DNA from: Tyto alba
Taxonomy: Eukaryota; Chordata; Aves; Strigiformes; Tytonidae
Assembly (NCBI RefSeq): GCF_018691265.1
Contig: NW_024881321.1
Coordinates: forward strand, 13,705,387-13,769,386
Length of the DNA stretch: 64,000 nucleotides
Direction of reading: 5' to 3'
Made by a program: the position numbers and the translations under genes
Notes under the pieces: generated by a model
Databases searched by the model: none
Told to the model about the DNA's origin: nothing
The model's input: the letters and a program-made list of their open reading frames with translations, nothing else
Shown: in pieces, positions 37,697 through 49,706 of the stretch
Layout of the letters: every line of letters begins with the position of its first letter
Numbering within the stretch: the stretch's first letter is position 1

Positions 37697-37783
37697 CTGA
37701 AATAACTGATCTAAATCAGTAACTTCAGAAATCTGCATTCAACCTGGATGTTTGATGTAAGCATTGTCTGGTAATCAGATTAC
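37697..37783. promoter_or_regulatory. Cluster of short palindromic motifs, candidate regulatory element
   Basis: ACTGATCTAAATCAGT (near 37700) is an inverted repeat. At 37771-37783 the sequence GTAATCAGATTAC is a perfect dyad placing TAATC and GATTA head to head with a one-base spacer, the form bound by paired dimers of K50-type (OTX/PITX-like) homeodomain proteins. Function is inferred from motif knowledge only. Confidence 0.25.
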
Positions 37784-39887
37784 ACCATCATTGCTGCACT
37801 GCTGTTCTGCTCTTTAATTTTTCAAGGAGACGCTTAGAAAATGCTGATAGTTTTTCTGTTTAGTCAAATGAAGTGATATACAATCTGTATATTGGTGATG
37901 TGAAGTCCTAAAATTTGCTAAGTGCAAGCAAGTGTAGTAACAGTGATATTTTCCCAATGATTCAAAACAACTTTAGGAACAATAAACATACAAGAACTGT
38001 TTTCTTCAACCCAGGATGTTACCTTTACAAGAAATAACCTGAAATATGACACAAAACTATTAGTATTTAAATATTTTAAAAAGGTTAGGTAGAAAAATGT
38101 CTAAGGCAACAGAGAGCTCCATGAACTCCAAGTTACACAAGATAATATTTTTTCCCTCAATAAGAGGTTTGGAGTAACTATTTACAAGTCATCCAATTTC
38201 TAGCTTCTTTTTAAATGCTAAACCTGAAATTATTTTATGGGATAAAAGCCTTACAGATATATATGTTTTTTAATTTCAAATAAATTCTGTTAAGAGTTCA
38301 AAGATAAGTGGAAAGAAATGTATTATTTTCTAAAAAATATCTAATGTATTGAATAACCAATAATCAGCTTTATAGCACTTGTCCAGATTTGAAACAATTT
38401 AAGAATTTGAAGGGCATCAAAATTATTTCAGAGTATCACTTTAGAGAACAACATTCTGAACTCAGTAATTGCCAGCTAATGTATGTTAATAGGAACCTCT
38501 AAAATCTGTATTTTCCCCCTACCTCTTTGCAGAGTATCTGGGGAAAAAAAAAAAAATGCAGGCTGGAGGTTATGGAACTTTGTCTTCTGTCAATAACGCA
38601 GACATTTTTGTCTCTTTGGAGCTTTCTAATGCTGAAAAAGTATAAAAGAAAGACAAAAATCTGAGGCTGATATGGGCAAAATTCCCGAGTGTTCCTGAAA
38701 ACAGTGTCCTAATCAATCTGCAAGTGAAATATCAGGCAATTAACACTGAAAGCCTATTTCATTAGGGTGAATCATGTAAAATGAAATGTTGGATAGTTCT
38801 ATTTCCACAATCATTATATTTACCCTTTTGCTAGAGCTGTAATTCAAAGTTCCTATACATAACAACCAGTGTTGTCTCATTTTCCATAAAGATTATAAAT
38901 TGTTCTGCTGGTTAATTCTCAGTGACAATATGAGGAGTGTTTGTTAGTTAGTCTAGATGCAGGACTAATTATAAGAAATCATTATACACAATAAGGAACA
39001 TAGACAAATCTTAAGTAAAGAACTAACACCTAGGGTGTCCTGATGTGAAAAAATCATCGGAAAAGTTTTTTGATCACATAGTCATACTCCAAGCATTTGT
39101 AAACCGAAATCTTAGAAATCCATAGTCTATTTTCTTATGAGAATAAAATGCTAACCAGTAGTTGTTTGATAGGAAATGAAAAATGTGTACACATTCTATT
39201 CAATACATAATTAATAAAGTGTTTGTTTTGTAAAATATATTCATGCATAATATACAGGTTCTTTATTAAAAAACACTTTCTCTGAAGTCTGTAACACTTC
39301 ACATAGTATAACTTCGCCAGTGTATGGTTCTTCAGAGCTGATCAACAACTGACATGGAAAAGTCTACTGGAGTCATCTAAATTTTAATGATTCTATCCTT
39401 CCTCACATGAAGGTGAGCAAATATTGACTGACCATTTTAATAATCCGTGGTGACCAGCTGCATACTTGCTACCTGAGGGGAATATTCATAACACTTTGTG
39501 CATATGAAGGTAAAGCAGCGACAGACGTATCATTTTAGCTTTGGTTTTTATGCCTGTGTTTGAGAATTCTATGAAAAAACATACCAAGCATTGAAAAAGA
39601 GTGTTCAGAAGGCAAATAAATAAGTACAGGGCTTTGCTATGTAATGCTGCATGCTAACTACAGCTGTCATTTCAGGACAAGCAGTGAACAGGCTTGTGGC
39701 AGAGCCACACAGAGTTTGGACTTTGCAGATAGGGAGGGAGAAGGACTTTTCCTCTGCTGAAGAGCTGTATTATCTACCACAAGGAAAAGCATGCTGGTGT
39801 GAGATATTCTCATTAGCTTGTTCTGTTTAGCAGGTGTGTTGCTGCCAGCTGTGCCAGCTGCAGATTAGTGGTGGCCCTCAGAGTCAA

Positions 39888-39909
39888 GTCAAGGTACAGT
39901 CAAGGTACA
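39888..39909 (+). repeat. 11-bp tandem duplication
   Basis: GTCAAGGTACA occurs twice in perfect tandem, just after two closely spaced CAGCTG E-boxes (about 39845-39862). Confidence 0.8.
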
Positions 39910-41016
39910 GCACAACAGCAGTGAGCTCTTTTGTGATAGGAACACAGTCTTTCAGATAACCAGCCATAAAGTTTACTCTATGTAAACATTATGAATGTTT
40001 TTACTGCTATACAGCACTCAAAAATAACAAAAAAGTGGGAAGAAACAGGGATTCATTAGGAAGTTGTAAATAGCCTTAAAATACCAGTGAAATTATGCTG
40101 GATAATTAGCAGCAAAAGACAGTATATAGCATTACTAGCTGTCAAAGATGTGGAAATTGTACTTCAGAAGTTTTCATAGTGCCAAGAAAGTGTAGCTGAA
40201 GAAATGAAACTGCAGATGATCTAAAATCCCATTTACAAGAACTGGAAAATGAATCTTCTTAGTGGCTTATTGCTATATATGTTGTTCCATCAGTCACTTT
40301 ACATTATCCCTCACGTCAAGGTGTTAGTGTCAAAAATTGGCTTTTACTCATGCATCCTTTTAGTAGGTAAGAAAGCTGATTAACTTATTTGGGAGGTAAT
40401 TACCTAGGCAAGAATTAAGAGTTAGACTGTCCCTGGATCTTTCTCAGATGCTCAAAGGGAAAGAAAAAAGATGAAGAGCCACTGTAGTTTTGTTGCTTCT
40501 GAGCAATGGTTCAGTTCAGAATAAGATCCTTACGCCTTCATGAGCAAAATGTTTTATCAAATTATGCTATTACCAGGAAAGATGGTTCTCTGCACTTTGA
40601 TTTACCTTGAAATAAAACAATAAATTAAAGCTGATATATCTGTTCCGACTGTAGATTGTGTAGATAAATTCGGAGCCATTTGCCTCTTTAAAGGCAAATT
40701 TTCTTGATTCTTCTGCTAAAACCAAACATTTCTTCCACAAACAATGTGCAATCTAAATATCAACATGCATCTTCCATGATGATATTCTTAAAACAACAGA
40801 TATAAGAGTTCTGCAAGTAGAAGGAATGCTTAAAGATGTGCTATTTTGCACACAGAAACCGAGATCCACCGGGCAAGAAAGACATGGGCAAGTATAAGTT
40901 TGTTTTGGTCTGTTATATGTGTTAAAATACAGGAACAGCCCTGTGACTGGGTAATAAAATTCTTCTCTCCTAGGTGAATGCCTAAGTACCAGACTATACA
41001 GTTTTCTCAGGTATAT

Positions 41017-41042
41017 GTTTTATGTTTTCTCAAACATAAAAC
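41017..41042. repeat. Perfect 11-bp-arm hairpin
   Basis: GTTTTATGTTT and AAACATAAAAC are exact reverse complements with a 4-nt loop (TCTC). Confidence 0.9.
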
Positions 41043-41049
41043 ACCACTA

Positions 41050-41074
41050 TGTTATCAACATGTGGTTGATAACA
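41050..41074. repeat. Perfect 10-bp-arm hairpin with paired GATA motifs
   Basis: TGTTATCAAC and GTTGATAACA are exact reverse complements with a 5-nt loop (ATGTG). Each arm holds a GATA-type core (TTATCA/TGATAA). It lies only seven bases after the previous hairpin. Confidence 0.9.
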
Positions 41075-44000
41075 CATCAATTTTTCAGCTATTGCTGAGC
41101 AGTACTTGCACAGCATCAAGGCCTTCTCTGTTTCTCCCTTGGTCCCCACAGCACATAGAATAGGGACAGGCAAGAGGCTGGGAGGGGACACAGCTGGGGC
41201 AGCTGACCTGAACCAACCAAAGGGATATTCCATACTATGTGATGTCCCCATCAATAAAACTGTGACATAGTCTTTACAAAGTAGCCATTAGTTGGAGACT
41301 GTTTGGGCACTGGTCTACTCCCTTCACACTTCCCTTCCCTCAAGGAGTTGGATATGACATATCTAAGGCTTATGTGTCTGAATCAGCTCAAGTTCTGCAT
41401 TTTCTGTGAGATAAGGAACTCAGATAGAAACCCAAATATACAGAAGATGCTGGAGGGCTGCAGTTGTGAAGTTCTGCCCTATTTGGGACTTGGCAGCAGA
41501 TAGGGATTTTGAGAACTGGTGCAGTGATGACTAGATGAAATCACTGCGCTCAGTGTTTAAATCCAGAGGGTACAAGGTACTTGTTGCACAATGGCTACAA
41601 AGAGAGACAAACAGATACAGAAATTATATTGATTTCCTTAGGCAAGATAGTAGCTCCTATGGAACTTATTAAGATGTGTCTTGTTTACTTTGTCTCTGCT
41701 GATTCTGTATTGAATAATCAGAGAAAAGAATCAAACTGACTTCAATGAGACTTGGGTCAGGTCCTGAAAGACTGAATAAGGAAGTTCCTTTTACTGAAAT
41801 TACACAATGAATCCTTCCTCCTGAATTCATTATTTATTCTTTACACCACACCTGCTTCTGTAACAAAGATTGTCCTTGGTACATGGTTAAAACAAAGAGA
41901 AAACAACAAACAAACATCTTAATTCTTGGCATTGAAAGATTCTATTTTGTAAAGGTAAAAATAGCACAGAAGAGGACAGTACTGCCTTTCTTACTGCTTA
42001 CATTTCTGTTTTCAGAAATACATAAATAAAATGTCTGGCTTACTGGAATCTATTTTAATGCAATATAATCCACATTTTATATGAAATGTAATATTTATTC
42101 AGACATATTTTTGCCAGATAGAGACTAACCACTGCGTGAATATAGCTTTATGTTATCAGCTGTCTTTGCTAACACCCTCATCGAGGGAGTATAGTGAAGA
42201 AGCAACTGGTTAAAACAATGCCTGTTCAACCTTCATCATGGACTCCTCCTTTCTTGCAGTGAGATAGTCACATGTATGTAATTCTCCCATGATGGAATGA
42301 AGGCTGCAATGGATAGTTCTGTTGCAATCTGTCTTACAGGCAGTTTTGTCCAGCAGAAACTGGTGTAAATATAAATGGTTAACTTAGTTTTCAAGGATAT
42401 AAAATTAATTTTGAGGTCAGACTCAATTATTAGGACATGAGTTTTGGATGTGAAACATCCATGTGCCACCATGAGTTTTTATTTAATTATGGTATGCTGA
42501 GCAGGCCAAATCCCAAAAAAACTCAGGTATGTAACTTCCATTAAAATCAGTAGAAATCATGTGCCTAGAGGTTAGCAGTGATCTAGGTCTCACTCTCCTT
42601 AGCTCAGATATTACTTATGCTCAGTGAGTCAGTTCTGCATTTGAGAAAGAATGTCTGAGAGATTATTTCTATACCCCACAGAGATACTGCTAAGTATCTT
42701 GCACTTGTTAATAGTTTCTATTTAACTCACTGTTCACTGTTGTGTAGGTAAACAGCAGACACCATATTAAATTCACTGCTTTACCAAGAAAAATATTACA
42801 TAATTAAGACAATGCACAGAAAATGTACAATGTTTTTTAACACAGCACTAACAATTATACATTTTTAGCAAAAGGAGAAACAGTATGAGGCATAATCCAT
42901 GATAAAGCAAAAGAAATTTCTTTTTCATCATCTTGTCAAGATGGACAGTTAAACTTTTTAAGATAAAAGCCTCAACATTGTTGAGGAATTCGTTATTTCT
43001 CTGGGCCTCTTAGGATCCTGTTAAACTAGTTATCAATCCTAATGGTATCAATTATGGACAATGTCTGCCTGAGAACAATCTAGGTCTTGTAAGACAAGTT
43101 GAACTTATCCCTGGTATGCATTCTGTTCATCACCACCTGGAGCTGCTTAAGCCTTTTTACCCTTGGAGATATCTAAATTCACTTTTCCAACTTCAAAGGT
43201 GCAAAAGTTCATGAGAACATTGGATCTTTCTGCCTTCATTATAAATACCACAGAGACCTCTGGAAACCCCTGTCAAAGATGTGAAGTATTCCTTATTTCA
43301 TTAGAAAGGTATCTATATTACTAGACACTCAAACAACATACTGCTTATATATATATTTTTTTGTGTGTGTGTGTAGTCAACCAAATGAACATCGCACCTT
43401 GTGAAAAGCTCAGAGTGTGTTCAAGTCCAGTGGGGACCGTATATAGTGCTTGATGTTTACTGAACTCTCGGGGTTCCTGACAAAGATTTTGCTGCATGCA
43501 TAACTGGCTAGGCTGTGCTCAGTCCTTCCCCATGCCAAAAGTTTACAACCTTCTCTAGCTCCAACTGTGATAGCAAAAAAGGGCCACTGTCCATCCCTTG
43601 TTGGAAGTTACTGTCACCTCTCCACTTCTTCCATTTAACTATTTTTTTTGTCTCCCTCTACTACATTTCAGCCAAAAAAAAAAATTATTCCAGGGAAATT
43701 AAAATATCAGAACCTATTTTATCTGCTTACTAATTAAAAAAAATAAATAAAAGTTAGTAGGCACAGAGACCAAACTCCTCTCAGTTGAATGCTTTCAGTG
43801 GTTATGTTTTGTTTCTGCATTTCATCTTCTGAAATCTGTATTCATTCTGAACAGTGGTCTATGCCAGATTCTGGATTCCAACCAGAAGCAAGCTGGAATT
43901 TTTATTATAATCCTGAAGTGTGACGCCTAACAAATGGAGAGGTTTGTAGGATCAGATATACACTCTGCTATTTAGTTTTTTCCCATTCTCTGGTTCCACT

Positions 44001-45404
44001 ACACTCATGAAAAAGATTATTTGGATTGTCTTTATAATTCTAATACATGCTTGGAGACATGTCCCTTCTGCAAGGAACATGATTCTGGAATATGCATGTT
44101 TAAAATATATGCTTTACAGTACCAGATATGAAAATAAATCATTTGTTATATGAGTCTAGATGCATTTTTAGTCCAACAACATCCTTCTTTTCCTAGTTTG
44201 TAAAAGCTTTTCTTATTTTTATCTTCCTCGTACATCTTTCTTATATATACATGTAGTAGTAATAAGCACACCACTGGAAGTTTGGAATTTTACATTTCAT
44301 CTTTCATTACTTGTATTTTAGAGTTAATTCTGCATCTGCTATAACAGTAGTCTGTGCATCTTTGTCTCATTTTAAATAAGTAAATGTTATGGTTGCTTTA
44401 GTGTGACAGTTTACTTATATTCAATTTTCCACTGCTTCACCAAATAATTAATCTGTTCTAGAGGTGCTGCAGTTGCCTTTTTATCTTCATAGTGCTCACT
44501 GTAGCTGTCTGCAAATGGATCCAATTGATGGCTTTTCTTTTCCCCATTTTTTTGAATGTACATTGTCTTAACCTGTACTCATTCTGATAAAATTGGTGTA
44601 CTGTTGGTGTTCCTGAGCTCTGAACTGTGCATTCAGTTGATATTGAGTGCCTTTTATTGGATTAAAGAAGAATATTTTTGTCTTGTCAGAGTATTTGTAT
44701 ATTTTCTATACATTTAATTATTGATTATAATTTAATTTGATTGATGAATTTCTAGCTACTTTGTTAAGGGTTAATTTTAATTCAGCGATCTCTCAGACCC
44801 TTTTCGAGTACTTGGTCAATTCTTACCACTTATCAAAGATAAATGACATCTACCATCTCTTAAGAATTATGAAAAAGATGTCACTATGTTTTGATTTTTT
44901 TAACTTCATTGTTTGAAACACTGTCTCTTACATGCTTAATTATATGCAGAATTCCAGAGTTCTAAAATTTCTTGTTTATTAATGTAGCTCTTATCTGACT
45001 TGCTGGTAAAAAAAATGCCATGGAACTTGTGATCATATGGCATAAGGTTGCTTTCTTTGTACTCTTCTGCACTAGTGTTTGTTGCTCAGAGAACCTTCCT
45101 GAAGTACTGATTCACCTCGGTGTATTCTGCATTTTCATGTATTTTTCAGCACAGATAAAGTTTTTAGCCACTCATTCCCCTACTTCAGGCTACTTTGAAG
45201 TTGATAATTTACTGGGCGTTTTCATCTCCTTTTCAATTTTTACCCCGTCCAGCCAAAAATATTTAAAGGAACAGTTTCCAATGCTACAAAAGTGTTAAGC
45301 AGCTCTTAGAACTGATAATCTAGATTTATACAAGATAGGAAATTATGTAAAAGAAACTCCAAGTTTAACATATTAACTGAAACACAGACAACTTTGGGGA
45401 CAGT

Positions 45405-45707
45405 CATCTTAGTAGGGCCGGTAGCGAAAGGATGAGGGGTAATGGCTTTAAACTAAAAGAGGGTAGATTTATAATAGATATAAGGAAGAAATTGTTTACC
45501 ATGAGGGTGGTGAAACACTGGAACAGATTTCCCAGAGAGGTGGTAGATGCCCCATCCCTGGAAATGTTCAAGGTCAGGTTGGACAGGGCTCTAAGCAACC
45601 TGATCCAGTTGAAGATGTCCCTGCTCAATGCAGTGGGGGTTGGACTAGATGACCTTCAAAAGTCCCTTCCAACCCAGATTATTCTTTGATTCTATTATTC
45701 TTATTAA
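45405..45707 (+). mobile_element. 5'-truncated CR1 LINE, 3' end fragment
   Basis: The frame 45432-45689 encodes the last part of CR1 ORF2: RGNGFKLKEGRF, then IRKKLFTMRVVKHWNRFPRE, then APSLEMFKVRLDRAL. It is followed by the CR1 3' end with GGTTGGACTAGATGACCTT and CCTTCCAACCCAGATTATTC, and a degenerate terminal repeat (ATTCTTTGATTCTATTATTC). Only the 3' end is present, the commonest form of CR1 in bird genomes. Its 3' end differs from that of the 53-56 kb copy, so they belong to different CR1 subfamilies. Confidence 0.95.
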
Positions 45708-47391
45708 GGGTATGGGTAGTTATATGCCATGCTGAATGTATATATGTTTCACCAAAAGTAGAACTGAACTACATATTCCTTAATTATGTGCAAAGTAGCA
45801 GCACAAAAACTCTTCAGATATTATGGTGTCTAAACAGTTGGTAGCACAAGCAGGAGAGATGAAATTTCAGCTGAAACTGGTTCAAAACCTTCCATGTTAC
45901 TCAACTCATACACACAGATAAGTGCACGTAACTATGTCTGCAGTCATGGCTCCTAGCTCCTGGGGCTCCATAATAATAAATGTAAAAGCCAATAAGTCAG
46001 CTATTCATAGATTATTCTAGATTTAAATGCTAGCAATAGAACAGCTTTTCCTCTTTCCTGACTCTTACGCTCAAGTCATTTTCACAGAGAATCACTTTTC
46101 AGACCAAGTTGTAAAACAATTCTTGCCTCCAGCTGTCACAGGTAAGGTAAAGTCCATCCTTTGATGGATTCTTATTACTTATTAAATATTTAATAAGCTC
46201 TGAGACTAGTTCAAGGCTGTATTTCACTCTTCCCAAGTAATTTTGGTGCTGCTTGTCAAGGAAATAATGCAGGCTGAATGAAGGGCACACAGCACTAGTT
46301 AGCAGTTTGCGTACATGTCAGTAATAATAACTTACAGATGTATAATCAAGGTGGTTTTTTTTTCTGTTTTAGCTTACAACAAGTTGCATTTTAAAGTAAG
46401 TATTACCCTGAGGGGAAAATATAAAAATGTTGAAAACAGATGCAGGAAACAAAAACCCAACAATATCCAACTGCTGTGCTGAAAAATTGAATTTAAAAGT
46501 ACTTTTTTTCTGTGATTGGCACAATTTTTAGCATATTAAGAGCAGCAAATAAGGTCACTAGGCTCAACAACCAACCTCCTGTTGTTTCCCTTATCTTTAG
46601 TTTCTCGCTTTTCCTCGCTTTTCTGTCAGTTCTTTGTCTAATAAGCATTGACTTTCTTATTTCAGAGGCTCTATAATATTCTGAACCAAGGATTGTAATC
46701 TTGAAAATTTTATTTATCACCATGGCAAAGTGATAAAAAAAAAAAATCTCTGAAAGTGCATCCATTTTTGAAAGCATGGTGTAGAGCTGTTGCAATAATA
46801 TTTCTGGTGAGTTGGAAAATATGAAGGATTATTTAGTTTTATCTTGAAACTTCTTAAATTAACTTCTGTGTACATAACAGTTGCCACTTTACAGTGCCAC
46901 TTTGGTGTTCAATATCAGTGTCTAACCACAGCAGATAGTGTGACCATCTTAATTAAGTCAGTGGGAAAGATCAGGTGTTAGCCAATAACTGCTTTGTCTC
47001 TTGAATAGTAGTCGTGATTGATAAAAAGATATTAACATAAACATGGTATAAACCAAAAGTATTGAATAAAACATACCATATTTGTTGTTCACCTGCTGAA
47101 TTTGAGGTTTTCTAAATAATATTTGTATTTTAAAATTCACACCTATTTAAATAGTGGCAATAAAAGTGGCATTACATCTAACTAAGAGGAAGCATAACAA
47201 GACTGATAGCTCTTAGAAATTTTAAGTAAATAAATTTATCACAGGACCCTTACACTTACCAGAAACTAAATAAAATCACTAAAAATATGTTTGTTATCAG
47301 GAAATAGAATACAGCATTCCGTTTTGGGAGGTTTATTTGACAATTATATGGGATATCATTGACATAAATTGTTTTAATTCTCTATTAACAG

Positions 47392-47514
47392 GTTAAAATT
47401 TCCAGTGAAGAAATACTGAGCTACCAGACTCAGCTGGATGAAAAAGATGTTGAAATTGGAAGTGTCAATATGCTATTTAATCACTGTCAAAGCAATTCAG
47501 TATTTCTCTTTTAG
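47392..47514 (+). CDS. Possible terminal coding exon (unidentified)
   Basis: A pyrimidine-rich tract and acceptor (TTTTAATTCTCTATTAACAG) ends at 47391. An open frame starts exactly there and runs 40 codons to TAG at 47512-47514. The peptide starts VKISSEEILSYQTQLDEK and is hydrophilic and acidic in its first two thirds, more like real protein than most chance frames here. The frame is closed by TAA immediately upstream of the acceptor, as expected for an exon. I cannot name the protein and see no partner exon. A chance open frame or a decayed exon remains possible. Confidence 0.2.
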   Translation, partial: VKISSEEILSYQTQLDEKDVEIGSVNMLFNHCQSNSVFLF

Positions 47515-47825
47515 ACAAAGTACTGCATTACTTTTGTGGACAAGTACATTTTTACTCAATGTGAAATTGTATCAAGAATTCCTGTATTGCATATCTGTAG
47601 CATTGTAACCTAGTAAATACATTATTGCTATTGCCTGTGACAGGCTGCAGACCTAGTATAGAAAGGGGAATAGAGAGACAGAGTGATCACAGAGGCCTGG
47701 AAAATACAGGCACAAGGTGAAATCATACTCCAGCATCTTTAAACCACTAAGCGGTGTTCAGCTACTGGTCTCCAAAGGAATGCAACCTTGGGAACTGGGG
47801 AAAAAAAAACAGTTATAGGGGTGAC

Positions 47826-47851
47826 AAAAAAAAAAAAAAAAAAAAAAAAAA
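47826..47851 (+). repeat. (A)26 run
   Basis: Uninterrupted A tract about 310 bp after the exon candidate. No AATAAA lies just upstream. Confidence 0.92.
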
Positions 47852-49674
47852 GAGTGAGCAAATATCCATTATATGTAAATCACAATATATACAGTAAATT
47901 CAAATATGTGGTAGACTTGCAGGAGAAAGAGGAACGTAGAATGTGATAACATATGTGTAAGAATGACCCCAAGTGGATCCCAGAGTGAAGAGGAAGAAAC
48001 CATTAACATTAGCATCATACTTCTTCCATTAAAGGACTTGGTAGACTGATGACTTGCCACCCCAAACCCCCGAGACCTGAAGCCATTGACGATAAGATGC
48101 AGAGGAGTAGTAGAAGGCTGAGCATAACGCCACAGAAAAGAGTAGATATTACAGAGTTTGTGTATACACCATTCTACCTGCATATGATTTGACCTAGAAG
48201 TGTTAAAATCTATATAACTGGAGTAACAGTTCTTTGATTACAATGTTAAGACTTTAGTGAGACTAAGAATAGATTCTCATCTTTGAGCATATGATGCATT
48301 CCTTTAGCCCATCACAATATTTTGTGTGTAACTGGTAGGAATTTAAGTATTCTGAAATCAAAATGAAACAAATTGGTAAGAGATGCATGTAACCAGAATT
48401 AAGTTTTTGGCTTTTTTTATACTTATTAAATATACACTTAAAAATATTCAGGCTTGGATATTTTATTTTTCATATATTTGTTATCACAATTATTTTTTAA
48501 AAGGAAAAGTATTCCGGTTTTGTGCTTCTCTTCTCAAAGCTACTGCTGTCATCTTGCTCTCAGCTTCATAAATCTTACTAAACCAAGACAAATTTTGAAA
48601 ATGGGCTCCATTCTCTGCAGGTACACTTGTCACTCAGTGGGTCTGCCATCTCATTATATATCAGTAATTAGGCTGAGTAAGAAAAACAAAATAACTTTGC
48701 CTCTACATTTTCCCTTACCATCCATGGCTCTCTGTGTGTTAGCATGTAGGGGACCCCTTGGTGAAACAGACTTCAGTGAATACCAGTTGTCCTGTGCTAT
48801 CCATCCTTAGCATCACGATCTTATAATTTTGGTAAAGTGAAATTGCAAGTGTAAAAAAGAAAGATTCAGTGCAATGTACTGTTAGTTAACTATCTGACTT
48901 TTGGTCTGTCAGAACAAAATAGCTTTCTTATACCATGATCACAGTGGCATAACTGTATCTCCTGAAGTCGATGGACAAAACTGTTTCTTTGAAGTTTCCA
49001 TGTATCTTCAATTTCAAGAATGAGTTCGTTCTAGGAATATGTTCATGAAACTATATAAGTATGTAGTTGTGACAGACCATATCTGTTTTGTTCACGCACT
49101 GCTTCTTCAAAAATCATGGGACAAGCCCACAGACAGTAACAATCCTGCACTCTGGGTCAGATGGAAACATCTGGAGAGCATGGTGCTTTTTGCCTGCTCC
49201 CTCTCCAGCGTTTTCCCAGCAAGGTGAGGCACCTGCAGCTCAGAACAGGGTGACAGATGCCAAAAAGGAGACAAAGTGACATCTCCTGAGGTAAGAATCT
49301 GCAGTTCTCCTAGATAATAGATTTCTCAGAAAAGCAGGGAATAGATGCATAACTGCTCCTCAAAATGAGAAAAACTTTTCCTAGGGATTCAGAGGAGATG
49401 ATGCAGAGCTTGCTGTAACTCGGGGAGTCCCTGAATGGTTTCAGACTGAAGGACAGGTGTCATAGTGCAGAGGCTTATACTGATGGACAAATTTCTGAAA
49501 AATTCTTGTGCTCTGGTTTGAAGTTTTAGTTGTCTCTCACTTATCACTGATTCTGTTAGGATAATATTGCATTCTGCTGTTTATGTGTGTCTGTACTTCA
49601 GAACCTTTTTTGCTGTCCCTGAATAAATGCTAATCTTAACCTGTTAGTGCCCACTGGATTAAATTTAGTAAATA

Positions 49675-49706
49675 TGGGGTGGATGGGATGGGATAGGACG
49701 GGAAAG
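49675..49706 (+). repeat. Degenerate (GGGAT)n repeat
   Basis: GGGAT-like pentamers with substitutions; short and impure. Confidence 0.7.

Larger units (their letters stand above)
36681..45404. other. Transposon-poor AT-rich DNA with short palindromes
   Basis: No gene recognised. It contains the palindromic motif cluster at 37697-37783, E-box pairs near 39.66-39.86 kb, the tandem hairpins at 41017-41074, and GT/TA microsatellite sequence near 43.35 kb. A 92-codon open frame at 45020-45298 has no recognisable domain. Confidence 0.5.

Noticed and set aside
45020..45298. 92-codon hydrophobic frame starting with MELVIIW
   Set aside because: A signal-peptide-like start was considered, but there are no conserved motifs and no gene context.
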